Of a DNA stretch of 64,000 nt, positions 25,990-35,175 are shown one piece after another. The stretch is from Panacibacter ginsenosidivorans (lineage in GTDB: Bacteria; Bacteroidota; Bacteroidia; Chitinophagales; Chitinophagaceae). Where the stretch lies: the NCBI RefSeq assembly GCF_007971225.1, contig NZ_CP042435.1, positions 1,608,501-1,672,500 on the forward strand, written 5' to 3'. The notes below the pieces were generated by a model, which did no database searches, was not told the origin of the DNA, and worked only from the letters and a program-made list of their open reading frames with translations. Numbering within the stretch: the stretch's first letter is position 1; each line of letters begins with the position of its first letter. A program made the translations under genes and the position numbers.

Positions 25990-26613
25990 TTACCAGGTTA
26001 ATAACGCTAATTCAGGATATTTAAAAAAAGCTGCATTTTCTTTAAATAACTCTCCTCCGTCTGCATAATCTATATCGAATGTATCTGGAATATCATTTCC
26101 CGTTTTATTTTCAAATGCATCACGACTGCAATAATCAATCCCTTCATAATTCACTATCATTTCTTTTACACCAAACAAGAATAAAAGTCGGGGATACCTG
26201 AGTGTCCAGTAAAATTTATTTCTTCCTTGTGCAATTAACCAAGACCGAAAATATTCAAAAGCATCATCAGAACAGCCTCCGTTTAAAGCATAAGCGGCTT
26301 CCCAAATTTTATAGCTAAAAGATTTCGCCATTAATAATGAAAACAGTCTATTAAATTTTATGATCTCTTCTGTAGATAATAATTCTAATTTTTCTGTTAA
26401 TAAGTTGCATTGTAATTGATAATTCCCTTTAGCTTCCCTTCCTGCGCTATGAATGATGTTCCAAAAATTTTCTTCAAGCATTATATTATCTACTTGATAT
26501 AAGTCCGAAAAAACTGGTCCTTTAAAAGCAGGTAGATCAACAACTTTCCTAAAAAGTAATCTTAAAAATAGAATGGCAATAAATGAAAGAATAATAATAG
26601 TAAGGGTTGACAT
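25990..26613 (-). CDS. DUF4240 domain protein, membrane-anchored
   Basis: 207 aa: N-terminal hydrophobic anchor (LTIIILSFIAILFLRLLF), then the DUF4240 pattern ENFWNIIHSAGREAKGN, EEIIKFNRLFSLLMAK, WEAAYALNGGCSDDAFEYFRSWLIAQGR. The GGCSDD and FRxWLIAQGR motifs are diagnostic for this family, usually found as a soluble single-domain protein (often near defence or contact-system genes, none of which are here). Function unknown. Ends 18 bp from pyrE, so the two may be cotranscribed. Confidence 0.75.
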   Translation of the reverse strand: MSTLTIIILSFIAILFLRLLFRKVVDLPAFKGPVFSDLYQVDNIMLEENFWNIIHSAGREAKGNYQLQCNLLTEKLELLSTEEIIKFNRLFSLLMAKSFSYKIWEAAYALNGGCSDDAFEYFRSWLIAQGRNKFYWTLRYPRLLFLFGVKEMIVNYEGIDYCSRDAFENKTGNDIPDTFDIDYADGGELFKENAAFFKYPELALLTW

Positions 26614-26631
26614 AATATTTTATTGTAGATG

Positions 26632-27264
26632 TTACTTCATCCAATTCGCCGGATCACTTCTCCATTGCAACAACAACGGCTCTAATTCTTTTGCAACTAT
26701 TCCTTTCTCCATACCAAGCGCAATCATTGCCGTATAATTCGTAAGCGATATATAATTACAATTCTTTTCTGCGAAAGCCTTGCCAGCTACATCAAACCCA
26801 TAGTTGAAAATAGAAACCATGCCTGCAACTTCAACACCTGCATTTCTTAAAACATCAACAACCTGTAAACTGCTTTTGCCTGTTGAGATCAGGTCTTCAA
26901 TCACCACAACTTTTTGACCGGCTTCATAAGCGCCTTCTATCTGGTTGCCCATACCATGTTCCTTTGGTTTGGGGCGCACATATAAGAACGGCAGTTTCAA
27001 TTGATCTGCAGCCATGGCACCCCATGCAATACCCGCAGTAGCAACGCCAGCCAACGCATCTGCTTCAGGAAATTTTTCGAAGATCACATTGCACATTTCA
27101 CTTTTTATAAAGTCGCGGATGTATGGAAAAGACAATACTTTCCTGTTATCGCAATAGATCGGGCTCTTCCATCCGCTTGCCCAGGTAAAGGGTTTTTCGG
27201 GACTTAATTTTACAGCGCCTGCCTGTAATAATTTTTCTGCTACTGCTTTTTCATTTGACAACAT
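26632..27264 (-). CDS. pyrE: Orotate phosphoribosyltransferase
   Basis: 210 aa. Makes orotidine 5'-monophosphate from orotate and PRPP in de novo pyrimidine synthesis. Motifs: FTWASGWKSPIYCDNR near the N-terminus, DALAGVATAGIAWGA, YVRPKPKEHGMGNQIEG (active loop with Lys) and the PRPP-binding VVVIEDLISTGKSSLQVVDVLR. Complete and of normal size. Divergent from the Nudix gene. Confidence 0.95.
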   Translation of the reverse strand: MLSNEKAVAEKLLQAGAVKLSPEKPFTWASGWKSPIYCDNRKVLSFPYIRDFIKSEMCNVIFEKFPEADALAGVATAGIAWGAMAADQLKLPFLYVRPKPKEHGMGNQIEGAYEAGQKVVVIEDLISTGKSSLQVVDVLRNAGVEVAGMVSIFNYGFDVAGKAFAEKNCNYISLTNYTAMIALGMEKGIVAKELEPLLLQWRSDPANWMK

Positions 27265-27353
27265 AACTACTATATTTACCGTTCGGACGAAGGTAAGTGG
27301 CGCAAAGAAATAAACCCGATTGCTTTACCAAATAATTATAAACACCAGAAATT

Positions 27354-27773
27354 ATGCCTGTAAAAATCGTTGCCGCCGGTGGTCTTGTTACCAATGAACA
27401 TAATGAGTTACTAATGATCTTCCGCCGCGGCAAATGGGACCTGCCCAAAGGAAAACTTGATGATGGCGAAACAATTGAAGAATGTGCCGTAAGAGAAGTG
27501 GAAGAAGAAACAGGCATCGGCAATGTGGAATTGGGCAAATTTATCGGGCTTACCTTTCACGAATATTTCGACCGATGGATAAATGATGAAGCTTTAAAAG
27601 AAACACATTGGTATAAGATGAACGTAAAAGGCAGCCCAATACCTACACCGCAAGTTGAAGAACATATAGAAAAGATCATCTGGGCAGACGATGCAGCAAT
27701 AAATGAATGTTTAAAAAACAGTTACCCGAATATTGAGGAGATCATTGCAAGGTTTAAGGGTAATGGGTTTTAA
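27354..27773 (+). CDS. Nudix hydrolase
   Basis: 139 aa. Hydrolyses a nucleoside diphosphate linked to some other moiety. The Nudix box is intact: GKLDDGETIEECAVREVEEETGI (read as 23 positions beginning at residue 41), containing the catalytic REVEEE. Preceded by FRRGKWDLPKGK, typical of the MutT/Ap4A-like branch. Substrate not predictable. Monocistronic. Confidence 0.9.
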   Translation: MPVKIVAAGGLVTNEHNELLMIFRRGKWDLPKGKLDDGETIEECAVREVEEETGIGNVELGKFIGLTFHEYFDRWINDEALKETHWYKMNVKGSPIPTPQVEEHIEKIIWADDAAINECLKNSYPNIEEIIARFKGNGF

Positions 27774-27784
27774 AAAGAAGTTTT

Positions 27785-27836
27785 TGTTTCCATCTTTATT
27801 GCTACTATCAACTTTTGTTGTATCACTCACTTGTAG
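27785..27836 (-). repeat. 52-bp dispersed intergenic repeat, copy 16 (diverged GTGACAC type)
   Basis: TATTGCTACTATCAACTTTT, then GTTGTATCACTCACTTGTAG; the end tetranucleotide is GTAG rather than GTAC and the dyad has one mismatch. Confidence 0.8.
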
Positions 27837-27904
27837 GTTCAACACTTTATTGAGCAAATAAGATCAACCAGGCTTTGAATTTTGACTTTTTAATTTTGAA
27901 TTAT

Positions 27905-28333
27905 TCACTTCTTTTTCAAAATCGCAACAGTTAGCCTGCTTACGCAAACCAGTTTATTTCTTTCATCATGTATGCGTATATCCCATACATGCGTGGTGGC
28001 ACCAATATGAATAGGTGTGCATGTGCCTGTTACAATCCCACTCCTTACACTACGCACATGATTGGCATTGATCTCTATACCTACACAAATAAATTTTTCC
28101 TGGTCAATAACCAATGCCGAAGAAACGCTACCCAATGTCTCTGCTAATGCAGCAGAAGCGCCGCCATGCAACAAACCATATGGCTGATGTGTACGATGAT
28201 CAACAGGCATGGTTGCTTTTAAATAATCTTCACCAATTTCAGAGAACTCCATACCAATGTGTTCGCCAAGTGTATTCTTGCTTATTGGTGCAATGTTTTT
28301 TATGGTGAGTGATTTGTTAAACCATATGCTCAT
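27905..28333 (-). CDS. Hotdog-fold acyl-CoA thioesterase (PaaI/YdiI type)
   Basis: 142 aa. The signature HQPYGLLHGGASAALAETLGSVSS (catalytic HGG and Glu helix) is that of the PaaI/MenI-type hotdog thioesterases, with ISKNTLGEHIGMEFSEIGEDYLKATMPV before it. Likely hydrolyses an aromatic or quinone-precursor acyl-CoA; whether the substrate is DHNA-CoA (menaquinone) cannot be decided here. It follows the glycosyltransferase by 15 bp and is likely in the same operon. Confidence 0.85.
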   Translation of the reverse strand: MSIWFNKSLTIKNIAPISKNTLGEHIGMEFSEIGEDYLKATMPVDHRTHQPYGLLHGGASAALAETLGSVSSALVIDQEKFICVGIEINANHVRSVRSGIVTGTCTPIHIGATTHVWDIRIHDERNKLVCVSRLTVAILKKK

Positions 28334-28348
28334 AAACTTATATTTATT

Positions 28349-29353
28349 TTACCACAAAACTTTTTCTGTGAATGCCTGTATCGTACCAACATCCTGCAGC
28401 TTCATACATTTAAAATGTCCTTTGGGGCAACTCCTCGTTCCAAAATTAGAACATGGCTGACAGGATAAACCTTCTACTAAAAAATTCTTGTACGTGAATT
28501 TTGGGTGCGATGCGATATACGCATTTCCATAATAAGGTTCTACGTCAAGCTTTGGTGAAGTGCCGCCCCAAATTGCGAGTACAGGTTTATTAAATGCACA
28601 GGCTATATACTGCAAACCTGTATCATGAGAAATTACAAGTTTCGATTTTCTTACAAGATCTGCAGATTGATTCAAATTGAATTTACCGCAGGCATTGTAA
28701 ATTTTTATGGTATCTACTTTTTCAATTTGTTCTGCCTCCCACACATCTTCTCCTCCACCGATCAATATGATGGGATGTTCTATTTTTGTACATAGCTCCT
28801 GTAATTTTTCTATTGGTAATTTCTTGGTAAAGTAAGAGCCGCCAATTACAATAGCAACAAACCCAAACCTGTGTGTTAATGGAATTGCATCAATCGGTAC
28901 CACATCTTTTTCTGCAATAAAATAATCAAGCCCTTTGTGATCATCTTTTATACCTAACGGATAGATCGTTTCAAGACTTCTTTGCGTAATGTGTTTCTTC
29001 AGCATCATATTGATGCCAAACTTTGTAAGAAGAAATTTCCTGATGCTTTCTTTTTTGTAGGTAAACGATTTTCTGCGCAAAGAAAGCTTGATGCTGAATG
29101 TTCTAAAATTTTTATGCAAGTCAATAATGTAATCGTATTGCTCTTTCTTTAATTCCTGTTTTAGTTCTTTTAAATTTTTATCGAAGTAGAAAAATTTATC
29201 AATGTAAGGATTGTGTTCTGTTACTGCTTTCATACTTTTTTTGGTGAGAAAATGTACTTCAGCATCCGGCAATTGTTTTTTCAAACAACGCATAACAGGC
29301 GTGGTCAATACAATATCACCAATAGAAGAAAAACGGATAACAAGAAACTTCAT
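28349..29353 (-). CDS. Glycosyltransferase family 9 (heptosyltransferase-like)
   Basis: 334 aa. GT-B fold glycosyltransferase of lipopolysaccharide or lipid-linked glycans. Begins MKFLVIRFSSIGDIVLTTPVMRCLKK, the classical ADP-heptose-transferase start; the C-terminal half has VVISHDTGLQYIACAFNKPVLAIWGGTSP, the GT9 donor-site motif, and ends with a Cys-rich segment (GLSCQPCSNFGTRSCPKGHFKCM) that many Bacteroidota members share. Sugar donor unknown. Confidence 0.88.
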   Translation of the reverse strand: MKFLVIRFSSIGDIVLTTPVMRCLKKQLPDAEVHFLTKKSMKAVTEHNPYIDKFFYFDKNLKELKQELKKEQYDYIIDLHKNFRTFSIKLSLRRKSFTYKKESIRKFLLTKFGINMMLKKHITQRSLETIYPLGIKDDHKGLDYFIAEKDVVPIDAIPLTHRFGFVAIVIGGSYFTKKLPIEKLQELCTKIEHPIILIGGGEDVWEAEQIEKVDTIKIYNACGKFNLNQSADLVRKSKLVISHDTGLQYIACAFNKPVLAIWGGTSPKLDVEPYYGNAYIASHPKFTYKNFLVEGLSCQPCSNFGTRSCPKGHFKCMKLQDVGTIQAFTEKVLW

Positions 29354-29369
29354 GCTTTTTTAAATATTA

Positions 29370-29846
29370 TTATTGATCAAAATCAAAAGACCAAGTCCAT
29401 TTCTTTATATATACATCGGGGTTATGCATCTTTACCTTCTGCTGGAAATTCGTTAATGCGTTATTAAATAATTTTGGCATAAATCGAATTGTCTTATCTA
29501 TTCCTTCATTGTCTTTATACCCGATTTTCCAAAACTTCGAATAGTTTATATTGAATGCTGTACGTTTGATTTTATAAATATTTGCTAACGGTATTTGTTG
29601 GGTTTCATTGCGATTTATTATGTATAAAGACTCTTCATCGAATTCGAGTAATGTAGAATCGAAGACAAAATAAATACCCAAAGCCACCAATAGCAATCCA
29701 AATAAAAGAAATAAAAAGATTAAACCGATTGTTCCATCTTCTTTTATATCTACGTTTCTTATGAAAAAAAATGAAGATAAAATACCGAATAATAAAAGTA
29801 TAATTCCACTGAAAATAGTCCTTTGAGAAAGTTTCTGTCTTTGCAT
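29370..29846 (-). CDS. Membrane protein with PH-like domain, unknown
   Basis: 158 aa: two membrane helices (RTIFSGIILLLFGILSSFFF and IGLIFLFLLFGLLLVALGIYF) followed by a beta-rich cytoplasmic domain (TLLEFDEESLYIINRNETQQIPLANIYKIKR) that has the pattern of bacterial PH-like domains. No specific function. Located 16 bp upstream of the glycosyltransferase, so it probably heads that operon. Confidence 0.65.
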   Translation of the reverse strand: MQRQKLSQRTIFSGIILLLFGILSSFFFIRNVDIKEDGTIGLIFLFLLFGLLLVALGIYFVFDSTLLEFDEESLYIINRNETQQIPLANIYKIKRTAFNINYSKFWKIGYKDNEGIDKTIRFMPKLFNNALTNFQQKVKMHNPDVYIKKWTWSFDFDQ

Positions 29847-29868
29847 TGTTCATGATTGTTCTGAACGA

Positions 29869-29920
29869 TGAAGTGATTGCGACGCAACAGGTGATACCAC
29901 AAAGAACTGTTGCTGGTATC
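29869..29920 (+). repeat. 52-bp dispersed intergenic repeat, copy 17
   Basis: Left end eroded (TGAAGTGATTGCGACGCAAC), then AGGTGATACCACAAAGAACT and CTGGTATC followed by AAAAAA. Exactly 52 bp. Confidence 0.82.
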
Positions 29921-29926
29921 AAAAAA

Positions 29927-31174
29927 CTATACTGCGCCTTCAAGATAGTTAAGATCTTTGTGGTAAGTTTCTTCTGAAAATACTGCAGCTAAAATTGCAA
30001 TCGAAAGAACGATGACACCAGTTATCCAGCCTGCTTTTAAATAATCGCCTGTTTGCCCTTGCAACCAGGCAAACAAAATAGAGATAATTGTTAGCGAACC
30101 TCTTACCATATTTGGAACTGTGGTAGCAACAGTAGCGCGAATGTTTGTGCCAAATTGTTCTGCAGCCATCGTAACAAAAATTGCCCACATGCCTGTGCCA
30201 AAACCAAGCACTGCACAGGCTAGATATAATTCCGACACAGAAGCGCCATGCAGATTGAAGAACCAAATAATACCTATAGCAGTAAGCACATAAAAAATAT
30301 ACAATGCTTTTTTCCTGCTTTTGAGCCAGTTGCTTACAAAACCAATAAGAATATCACCAACAGAAATAGCAGCGTAGGCATACATTACTGCTTTCCCCGG
30401 ATCAATGGCGCCCTGAACATTCATCTTTGCACCAAACTCTTTCGAGAAAGTGATCAGTATACCGATGACGTACCAGTTGGGCAAACCGATTAAAATTGCG
30501 AGTAAATATTTTCTGAATCGCTTGCCATTTGTAAAGAGCATCAAAAAATTTCCTTTGGAAACTTTTGCATTCTGAATGCTCTTAAACATAAAAGATTCCA
30601 ACACACCAACACGAAGTATTAGTAACAAACCTCCTAAGCCACCACCTATAAAATAACAAATACGCCAGCCGGTATTGTCTGGCTGAATAAATATTTCTTT
30701 AAGAAAGAAGGCAAACACCGCACCCAGCAATCCAATGCCTGCAACCATTGAAGTGCCAAGACCTCTTTTTTCTTTGGGTAATAATTCTGTAACGAGCGTA
30801 ATGCCTGCGCCCAGCTCGCCTGCAAGACCAATACCTGTAATAAATCTTATGATTGCATATTGATCAACAGTCTGCACAAATCCATTTGCAATATTGCCAA
30901 GAGAATATAAAATGATGGAAGCGTACAACACTTTTAATCTTCCTTTTTTATCACCCAGTACACCCCACAAAATTCCACCGACTAAAAGACCGATCATTTG
31001 AATGTTGAGAATAAATAATCCATCTTTCGCAATTTGTTCATCATTTAAACCTAAAGATTTTAAAGACGGGATTCTTATGATACTAAACAGTAGTAAATCG
31101 TAGATGTCAACAAAATATCCCAGTGCAGCAACTAATACAGGAAGAGAAAGTATGCCGTATTTTTTTTCTTGCAT
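29927..31174 (-). CDS. MFS transporter
   Basis: 415 aa, about twelve membrane helices. MFS motif A between helices 2 and 3 (GVLGDKKGRLKVLYAS) and the sugar/organic-anion-like GxxGELGAGITLVTELLPKEKRG loop. The overall pattern resembles metabolite:proton symporters; the substrate is unknown. It lies 9 bp downstream of the DedA gene, which implies cotranscription. Confidence 0.82.
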   Translation of the reverse strand: MQEKKYGILSLPVLVAALGYFVDIYDLLLFSIIRIPSLKSLGLNDEQIAKDGLFILNIQMIGLLVGGILWGVLGDKKGRLKVLYASIILYSLGNIANGFVQTVDQYAIIRFITGIGLAGELGAGITLVTELLPKEKRGLGTSMVAGIGLLGAVFAFFLKEIFIQPDNTGWRICYFIGGGLGGLLLILRVGVLESFMFKSIQNAKVSKGNFLMLFTNGKRFRKYLLAILIGLPNWYVIGILITFSKEFGAKMNVQGAIDPGKAVMYAYAAISVGDILIGFVSNWLKSRKKALYIFYVLTAIGIIWFFNLHGASVSELYLACAVLGFGTGMWAIFVTMAAEQFGTNIRATVATTVPNMVRGSLTIISILFAWLQGQTGDYLKAGWITGVIVLSIAILAAVFSEETYHKDLNYLEGAV

Positions 31175-31183
31175 AATTCTAAA

Positions 31184-31906
31184 CTATTGAGAAATTTTTG
31201 GTTTGCTTTTACTAAAGAAAAGTTTCCAGACAATAGGAACAGTTGAAACCAGCACAATACCTATCACAATTATTTCCAAATGATCTTTAAGATCAAACCC
31301 AAACTCATTCAATATCCATTTTTGTAAAAAGTGACCAGCCAGTATCATACTCGTTACCCATGCCACACAACCCACAATATTAAAATAAGTAAATTTCTTT
31401 TTCTCCATTCCCACTACACCGGCAACGATAGGAGCAAACGTTCTTATAATAGGTACGAATCTCGCAGCTACAATTGCCCACCCGCCATACCTTTGATAAA
31501 AGTCATGTGCCTGGTGCAGGTATTTTTTCTTGAACAAAAAAGTATCTTTTCGCTGGTATAAAAAAGGCCCGCTTTTAAGACCAAACCAATAGCCAACAAA
31601 ATTGCCCAGTATACCTGCAATGGATACAAGTAATATCAAAGTAAAAAGATCAAGTGCTTCACTGCTTGTATTTCCAAGCCCTATAAGATCCAGGAAAGAA
31701 TGAGATAAGCCCGGGCTGCCGTCATCCATGTTTTGTGCATAAATTCCTGCAACAAAAAGCAGGCTGTCTCCCGGTAAAAAGAAACCAGCAAACAAACCCG
31801 TTTCTGCAAATATTACAAACAGCAATAACCACAAGCCCCCATTCTGAATATAAAATTGCGGTTGTAATAATTCATGCCAGTCAAAAGTCAATAAATAAGG
31901 TATCAT
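31184..31906 (-). CDS. DedA-family membrane protein
   Basis: 240 aa. Members are undecaprenyl-phosphate/phospholipid flippases or proton-coupled envelope-homeostasis proteins. Signature ETGLFAGFFLPGDSLLFVAGIYA, the internal GNFVGYWFGLKSGPFLYQRKD and the conserved FVPIIRTFAPIVAGVVGM, with Arg and Pro of the family motif. About five membrane segments. First gene of a probable two-gene unit with the MFS transporter. Confidence 0.88.
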   Translation of the reverse strand: MIPYLLTFDWHELLQPQFYIQNGGLWLLLFVIFAETGLFAGFFLPGDSLLFVAGIYAQNMDDGSPGLSHSFLDLIGLGNTSSEALDLFTLILLVSIAGILGNFVGYWFGLKSGPFLYQRKDTFLFKKKYLHQAHDFYQRYGGWAIVAARFVPIIRTFAPIVAGVVGMEKKKFTYFNIVGCVAWVTSMILAGHFLQKWILNEFGFDLKDHLEIIVIGIVLVSTVPIVWKLFFSKSKPKISQ

Positions 31907-31936
31907 GTATAATCGTTCTTGGTACTTTAAAATTAT

Positions 31937-31988
31937 GAGCCGAACTGCAATGCTACTATTAAACTTTCGTTGCGTCGCACTCTTGTAC
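31937..31988 (-). repeat. 52-bp dispersed intergenic repeat, copy 18
   Basis: GAGCCGAACTGCAATGCTAC then TATTAAACTTTCGTTGCGTC and CTCTTGTAC. Full length, in the DedA promoter-side gap. Confidence 0.93.
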
Positions 31989-32018
31989 GTTTAAATTCTT
32001 TATTCAACTTAAAACCAC

Positions 32019-33275
32019 TTAACTTTTCAATATATCAACTTCGTTATCCAATTCACCTTCCCATTTGCTAACCACGCTTGTGGCAAGTGCATTCCCCAAA
32101 ACATTCGTTGCAGTTCTGAACATGTCGCAAAAGTGATCTATTGGTAATATCAACGCTACACCTTCAGGCGGTATCTTAAACATGCTGCAGGTTGCCAGTA
32201 CAACAACTAACGATGCACGTGGCACTCCTGCAATGCCTTTACTCGTAAGCATTAGCACCAGCAACATAGTAAGTTGTGTAGGCGTATCCAGGTGAATTCC
32301 ATAAGCCTGCGCAATAGCAATACTTGCAAAGGTCATATACATCATACTGCCATCAAGATTAAATGAATATCCTAATGGAAGAACAAACGCAACAATTTTA
32401 TCCTTACAACCAAAACGTTCCAGCTCCTCCGTAAGTTTTGGAAATACAGCCTCGCTGCTTGTTGTGGTAAATGCAACGATCAATGGCTGCACAATATGTT
32501 TCAAAAGCGAGGGCAACCGTTTATTCAAAATAAGAAAGCCCACTGTTATCAATAAAACCCACAGCAATAAAATTCCTGTAACAAAGAACAAATAGTATTT
32601 CGCATAAAAAACAAAAATGCCTAAACCGTTTACTGCTATCACTGCTGCAATTGCTCCGAACACACCAAATGGTGCAAACTTCATTACATAACCAACCATT
32701 TTTAAAATAATATGCGAAACAACATCCAGTGCTTTTATCAATGGCTTCGCATAATCACCCATCGCTGCAGTTGCAATACCAAAGAAAACAGAGAAAACAA
32801 CGATTTGCAGAATTTGGTTTGTTGCCATTGCATCAATGAGACTTGTTGGAAAAACATGCTCCACAAAATTCTGTAGTGTAAATGTTTGTGTTTTTCCTGC
32901 AAGGTCCTTAACGCTGTTTGCATCTGCATGGCTAAGATCAAGACCAACACCCGGTTTAAAAAAATTTACCAGCACCATACCAAGCAGTAAACTTGCAAGT
33001 GAAGCAGAAACAAACCACAATAATGCCTTACCCCCAACACGACCAACAGTTTTAAGATCGCCGAGTTTTGCAATACCTACAACAAGTGTTGAAAATACAA
33101 GCGGTGCAATGATCATTTGCACCAGGCGCAAAAAAATTGTTGTAAGTAATTTTATGTTATTGGAAAAAGAAGTTATGAAATCCTTCGAACCATTGATATA
33201 TACAATGTAGCCAACGATTGCACCGGTACACATGGCAATCAATATATACAATGTAAGCCTGCCGGATGACTTCAT
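32019..33275 (-). CDS. Dicarboxylate/amino acid:cation symporter (DAACS family)
   Basis: 418 aa, GltP/DctA type. Typical sequence landmarks: RLVQMIIAPLVFSTLVVGIAKLGD, the serine-rich re-entrant loop AFTTTSSEAVFPKLTEEL, GYSFNLDGSMMYMTFASIAIAQAYG and KGIAGVPRASLVVV, ending ILPIDHFCDMFRTATNVLGNA. Imports glutamate, aspartate or C4-dicarboxylates with protons or sodium; TNVLGNA (in place of RTxxNVxGD) leaves the substrate open. Monocistronic. Confidence 0.92.
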   Translation of the reverse strand: MKSSGRLTLYILIAMCTGAIVGYIVYINGSKDFITSFSNNIKLLTTIFLRLVQMIIAPLVFSTLVVGIAKLGDLKTVGRVGGKALLWFVSASLASLLLGMVLVNFFKPGVGLDLSHADANSVKDLAGKTQTFTLQNFVEHVFPTSLIDAMATNQILQIVVFSVFFGIATAAMGDYAKPLIKALDVVSHIILKMVGYVMKFAPFGVFGAIAAVIAVNGLGIFVFYAKYYLFFVTGILLLWVLLITVGFLILNKRLPSLLKHIVQPLIVAFTTTSSEAVFPKLTEELERFGCKDKIVAFVLPLGYSFNLDGSMMYMTFASIAIAQAYGIHLDTPTQLTMLLVLMLTSKGIAGVPRASLVVVLATCSMFKIPPEGVALILPIDHFCDMFRTATNVLGNALATSVVSKWEGELDNEVDILKS

Positions 33276-33415
33276 TCAATACCAGATTAATAAGTTCGCA
33301 ATATAGTATTTAAAACTTTACTGCATCAAGCTTGCGACATTTATAAAAGATTTAAAGCTGTACAAAAAGAAATCCTTATTTTGCCAGATACATTTATTAA
33401 AAATCAACGAACTGT

Positions 33416-34903
33416 ATGAGTCTATTCGTCAAAAAATCATTATCATCTTTGCTTGCTCAGGCAGGTGATTCAGAAAAAGGACTTAAAAGAACACTTACAG
33501 CCGGAAACCTTGTTGCCCTGGGTATCGGCGCTATTATTGGTGCGGGGCTATTTGTAAGAACCGCTTTGGCCGCCGGGCAGCATGCTGGTCCTGCAGTAAC
33601 CATTTCTTTTATCATTGCTGCTATTGGCTGTGCTTTTGCTGGTCTTTGTTATGCAGAATTTGCTTCTATTATTCCTATTGCAGGTAGCGCATATACTTAC
33701 GCATATGCCACCATGGGAGAATTGGTTGCATGGATTATCGGATGGGCTTTGATTCTTGAATATGCTCTTGGTGCCGCCACAGTGTCTATTTCATGGAGCG
33801 AATATTTAAACCGGCTGTTGGGAGGCAGAATTCCTTATGAATGGTGCCACTCGCCGTTTGAGTCGGCGCTTGATGCCAACAATGTTTTACATACCGGCAT
33901 CATTAATGCACCTGCGTTGCTTATCTTATTAATACTTTCATTACTTCTTATAAAAGGTACCCAGGAATCTGCGACCGTAAACACAATCATCGTTATTGTA
34001 AAAGTTAGTATTGTTCTGATATTTATCGCCATTGGATGGGGATACATCAATCCTGCCAATCATACACCTTATATTATACCTGCTGATGCTCCACCTGCTG
34101 TTCAACCGGATGGATCCCTGTATTCTTATGCAGATTTTTTCCGTCATGGATGGGGAGGCGTATTGACTGGTGCCGGCATTGTGTTCTTTGCCTTTATTGG
34201 TTTTGACGCCGTGTCTACTGCAGCGCAGGAAGCAAAAAATCCTAAGAAAGATATGCCGCTGGGCATTCTTGGTTCGCTTGTTATTTGCACCATTTTATAC
34301 ATCCTATTTTCCTACGTACTTACAGGTGTTGCACCTTATACCGATTTTTTAAAGGCAGGTAAAGAAGCATCCGTAGCGTATGCTATTGATACCTATATGC
34401 CGGGATATGAATGGCTTGCCACCCTGGTTACCGTGGCTATACTTGCCGGCTTTTCCTCTGTTATACTGGTAATGCTGATGGGGCAATCGAGGGTATTTTA
34501 TACAATGGCTTCGGATGGCCTGCTGCCAAAAATTTTCTCTGCATTGCATCCGAAATTCCGCACGCCATATAAAAGTAACATGGTACTATTTGTATTCGTG
34601 GGATTATTTGCTGCATTTGTGCCGGGAACGGTTGCAGGAGATCTTACTTCTATAGGTACATTATTCGCCTTCGTGCTGGTATGTGCCGGCGTTATGATCC
34701 TGCGCAAAAAAGATCCTAATCTTCACCGGCCTTTTAAAACGCCGTTGGTTCCCCTGGTACCAATCCTGGGTATTATTGTTTGTACAGCGATGATTGTAAG
34801 TCTGCCAAATGATACTTTACTAAGCGCCTTTATATGGATGATCGTAGGTCTACTGGTTTACTTTGGTTACAGCCAGCGACATAGCAAACTAAGAAATCCA
34901 TAA
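33416..34903 (+). CDS. APC-superfamily amino acid permease
   Basis: 495 aa. Begins LKRTLTAGNLVALGIGAIIGAGLFVRTAL, the APC helix-1 signature GxGxIIGxGxF; SAYTYAYATMGELVAWIIGWALILEYA and FFAFIGFDAVSTAAQEAKNPKKDMP follow. About twelve to fourteen helices. Resembles the cationic amino acid transporter branch (CAT/YfnA). Divergent from the dicarboxylate symporter; a strong terminator follows. Confidence 0.9.
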   Translation: MSLFVKKSLSSLLAQAGDSEKGLKRTLTAGNLVALGIGAIIGAGLFVRTALAAGQHAGPAVTISFIIAAIGCAFAGLCYAEFASIIPIAGSAYTYAYATMGELVAWIIGWALILEYALGAATVSISWSEYLNRLLGGRIPYEWCHSPFESALDANNVLHTGIINAPALLILLILSLLLIKGTQESATVNTIIVIVKVSIVLIFIAIGWGYINPANHTPYIIPADAPPAVQPDGSLYSYADFFRHGWGGVLTGAGIVFFAFIGFDAVSTAAQEAKNPKKDMPLGILGSLVICTILYILFSYVLTGVAPYTDFLKAGKEASVAYAIDTYMPGYEWLATLVTVAILAGFSSVILVMLMGQSRVFYTMASDGLLPKIFSALHPKFRTPYKSNMVLFVFVGLFAAFVPGTVAGDLTSIGTLFAFVLVCAGVMILRKKDPNLHRPFKTPLVPLVPILGIIVCTAMIVSLPNDTLLSAFIWMIVGLLVYFGYSQRHSKLRNP

Positions 34904-34922
34904 AAAATATTTCCAATTTATT

Positions 34923-34956
34923 AAGCCTCATCATTTATGGTGAGGCTTTCTTTTTT
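34923..34956 (+). terminator. Terminator of the APC permease gene
   Basis: AAGCCTCA / TGAGGCTT stem, 10-nt loop, then TTCTTTTTT. Confidence 0.88.
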
Positions 34957-35017
34957 GGTTGGCTACTTCATTTGCTTCTGCTAAATTTGCAGCCGCTAAA
35001 AGAACAGATATTTTTTT

Positions 35018-35070
35018 GAGCCCGGCTTTTTGAATATTTATTTAGCTTCTATTGCGTCGCACTCTTGTAC
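35018..35070 (-). repeat. 52-bp dispersed intergenic repeat, copy 19
   Basis: GAGCCCGGCTTTTTGAATAT at the left, TATTGCGTCGCACTCTTGTAC core at the right (20 of its bases match the family). Forms an inverted pair with copy 20. Confidence 0.93.
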
Positions 35071-35087
35071 GCTTTGTGCTTCTGCCG

Positions 35088-35106
35088 ACAGTTGACCGTC
35101 AACTGT
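35088..35106. repeat. Perfect palindrome at the centre of an inverted repeat pair
   Basis: ACAGTTGAC-C-GTCAACTGT, lying between copies 19 and 20; GCTTTG and CAAAGC on either side extend the symmetry, so 35018-35175 as a whole is an imperfect palindrome centred near 35097. Confidence 0.8.
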
Positions 35107-35123
35107 TGACGCCTTTTCCCAAA

Positions 35124-35175
35124 GCACAAGTGAGTGACACAACAGGCGATGACCAAAGAACAAAAAGTTCACTCA
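35124..35175 (+). repeat. 52-bp dispersed intergenic repeat, copy 20 (GTGACAC type)
   Basis: GCACAAGTGAGTGACACAAC then AGGCGATGACCAAAGAAC. Partner of copy 19 but of the other core type. Confidence 0.88.

Noticed and set aside
33325..33370. Possible further 52-bp copy (CAAGCTTGCGACATTTATAA)
   Set aside because: Only a few bases match the core, and neither end motif is present.
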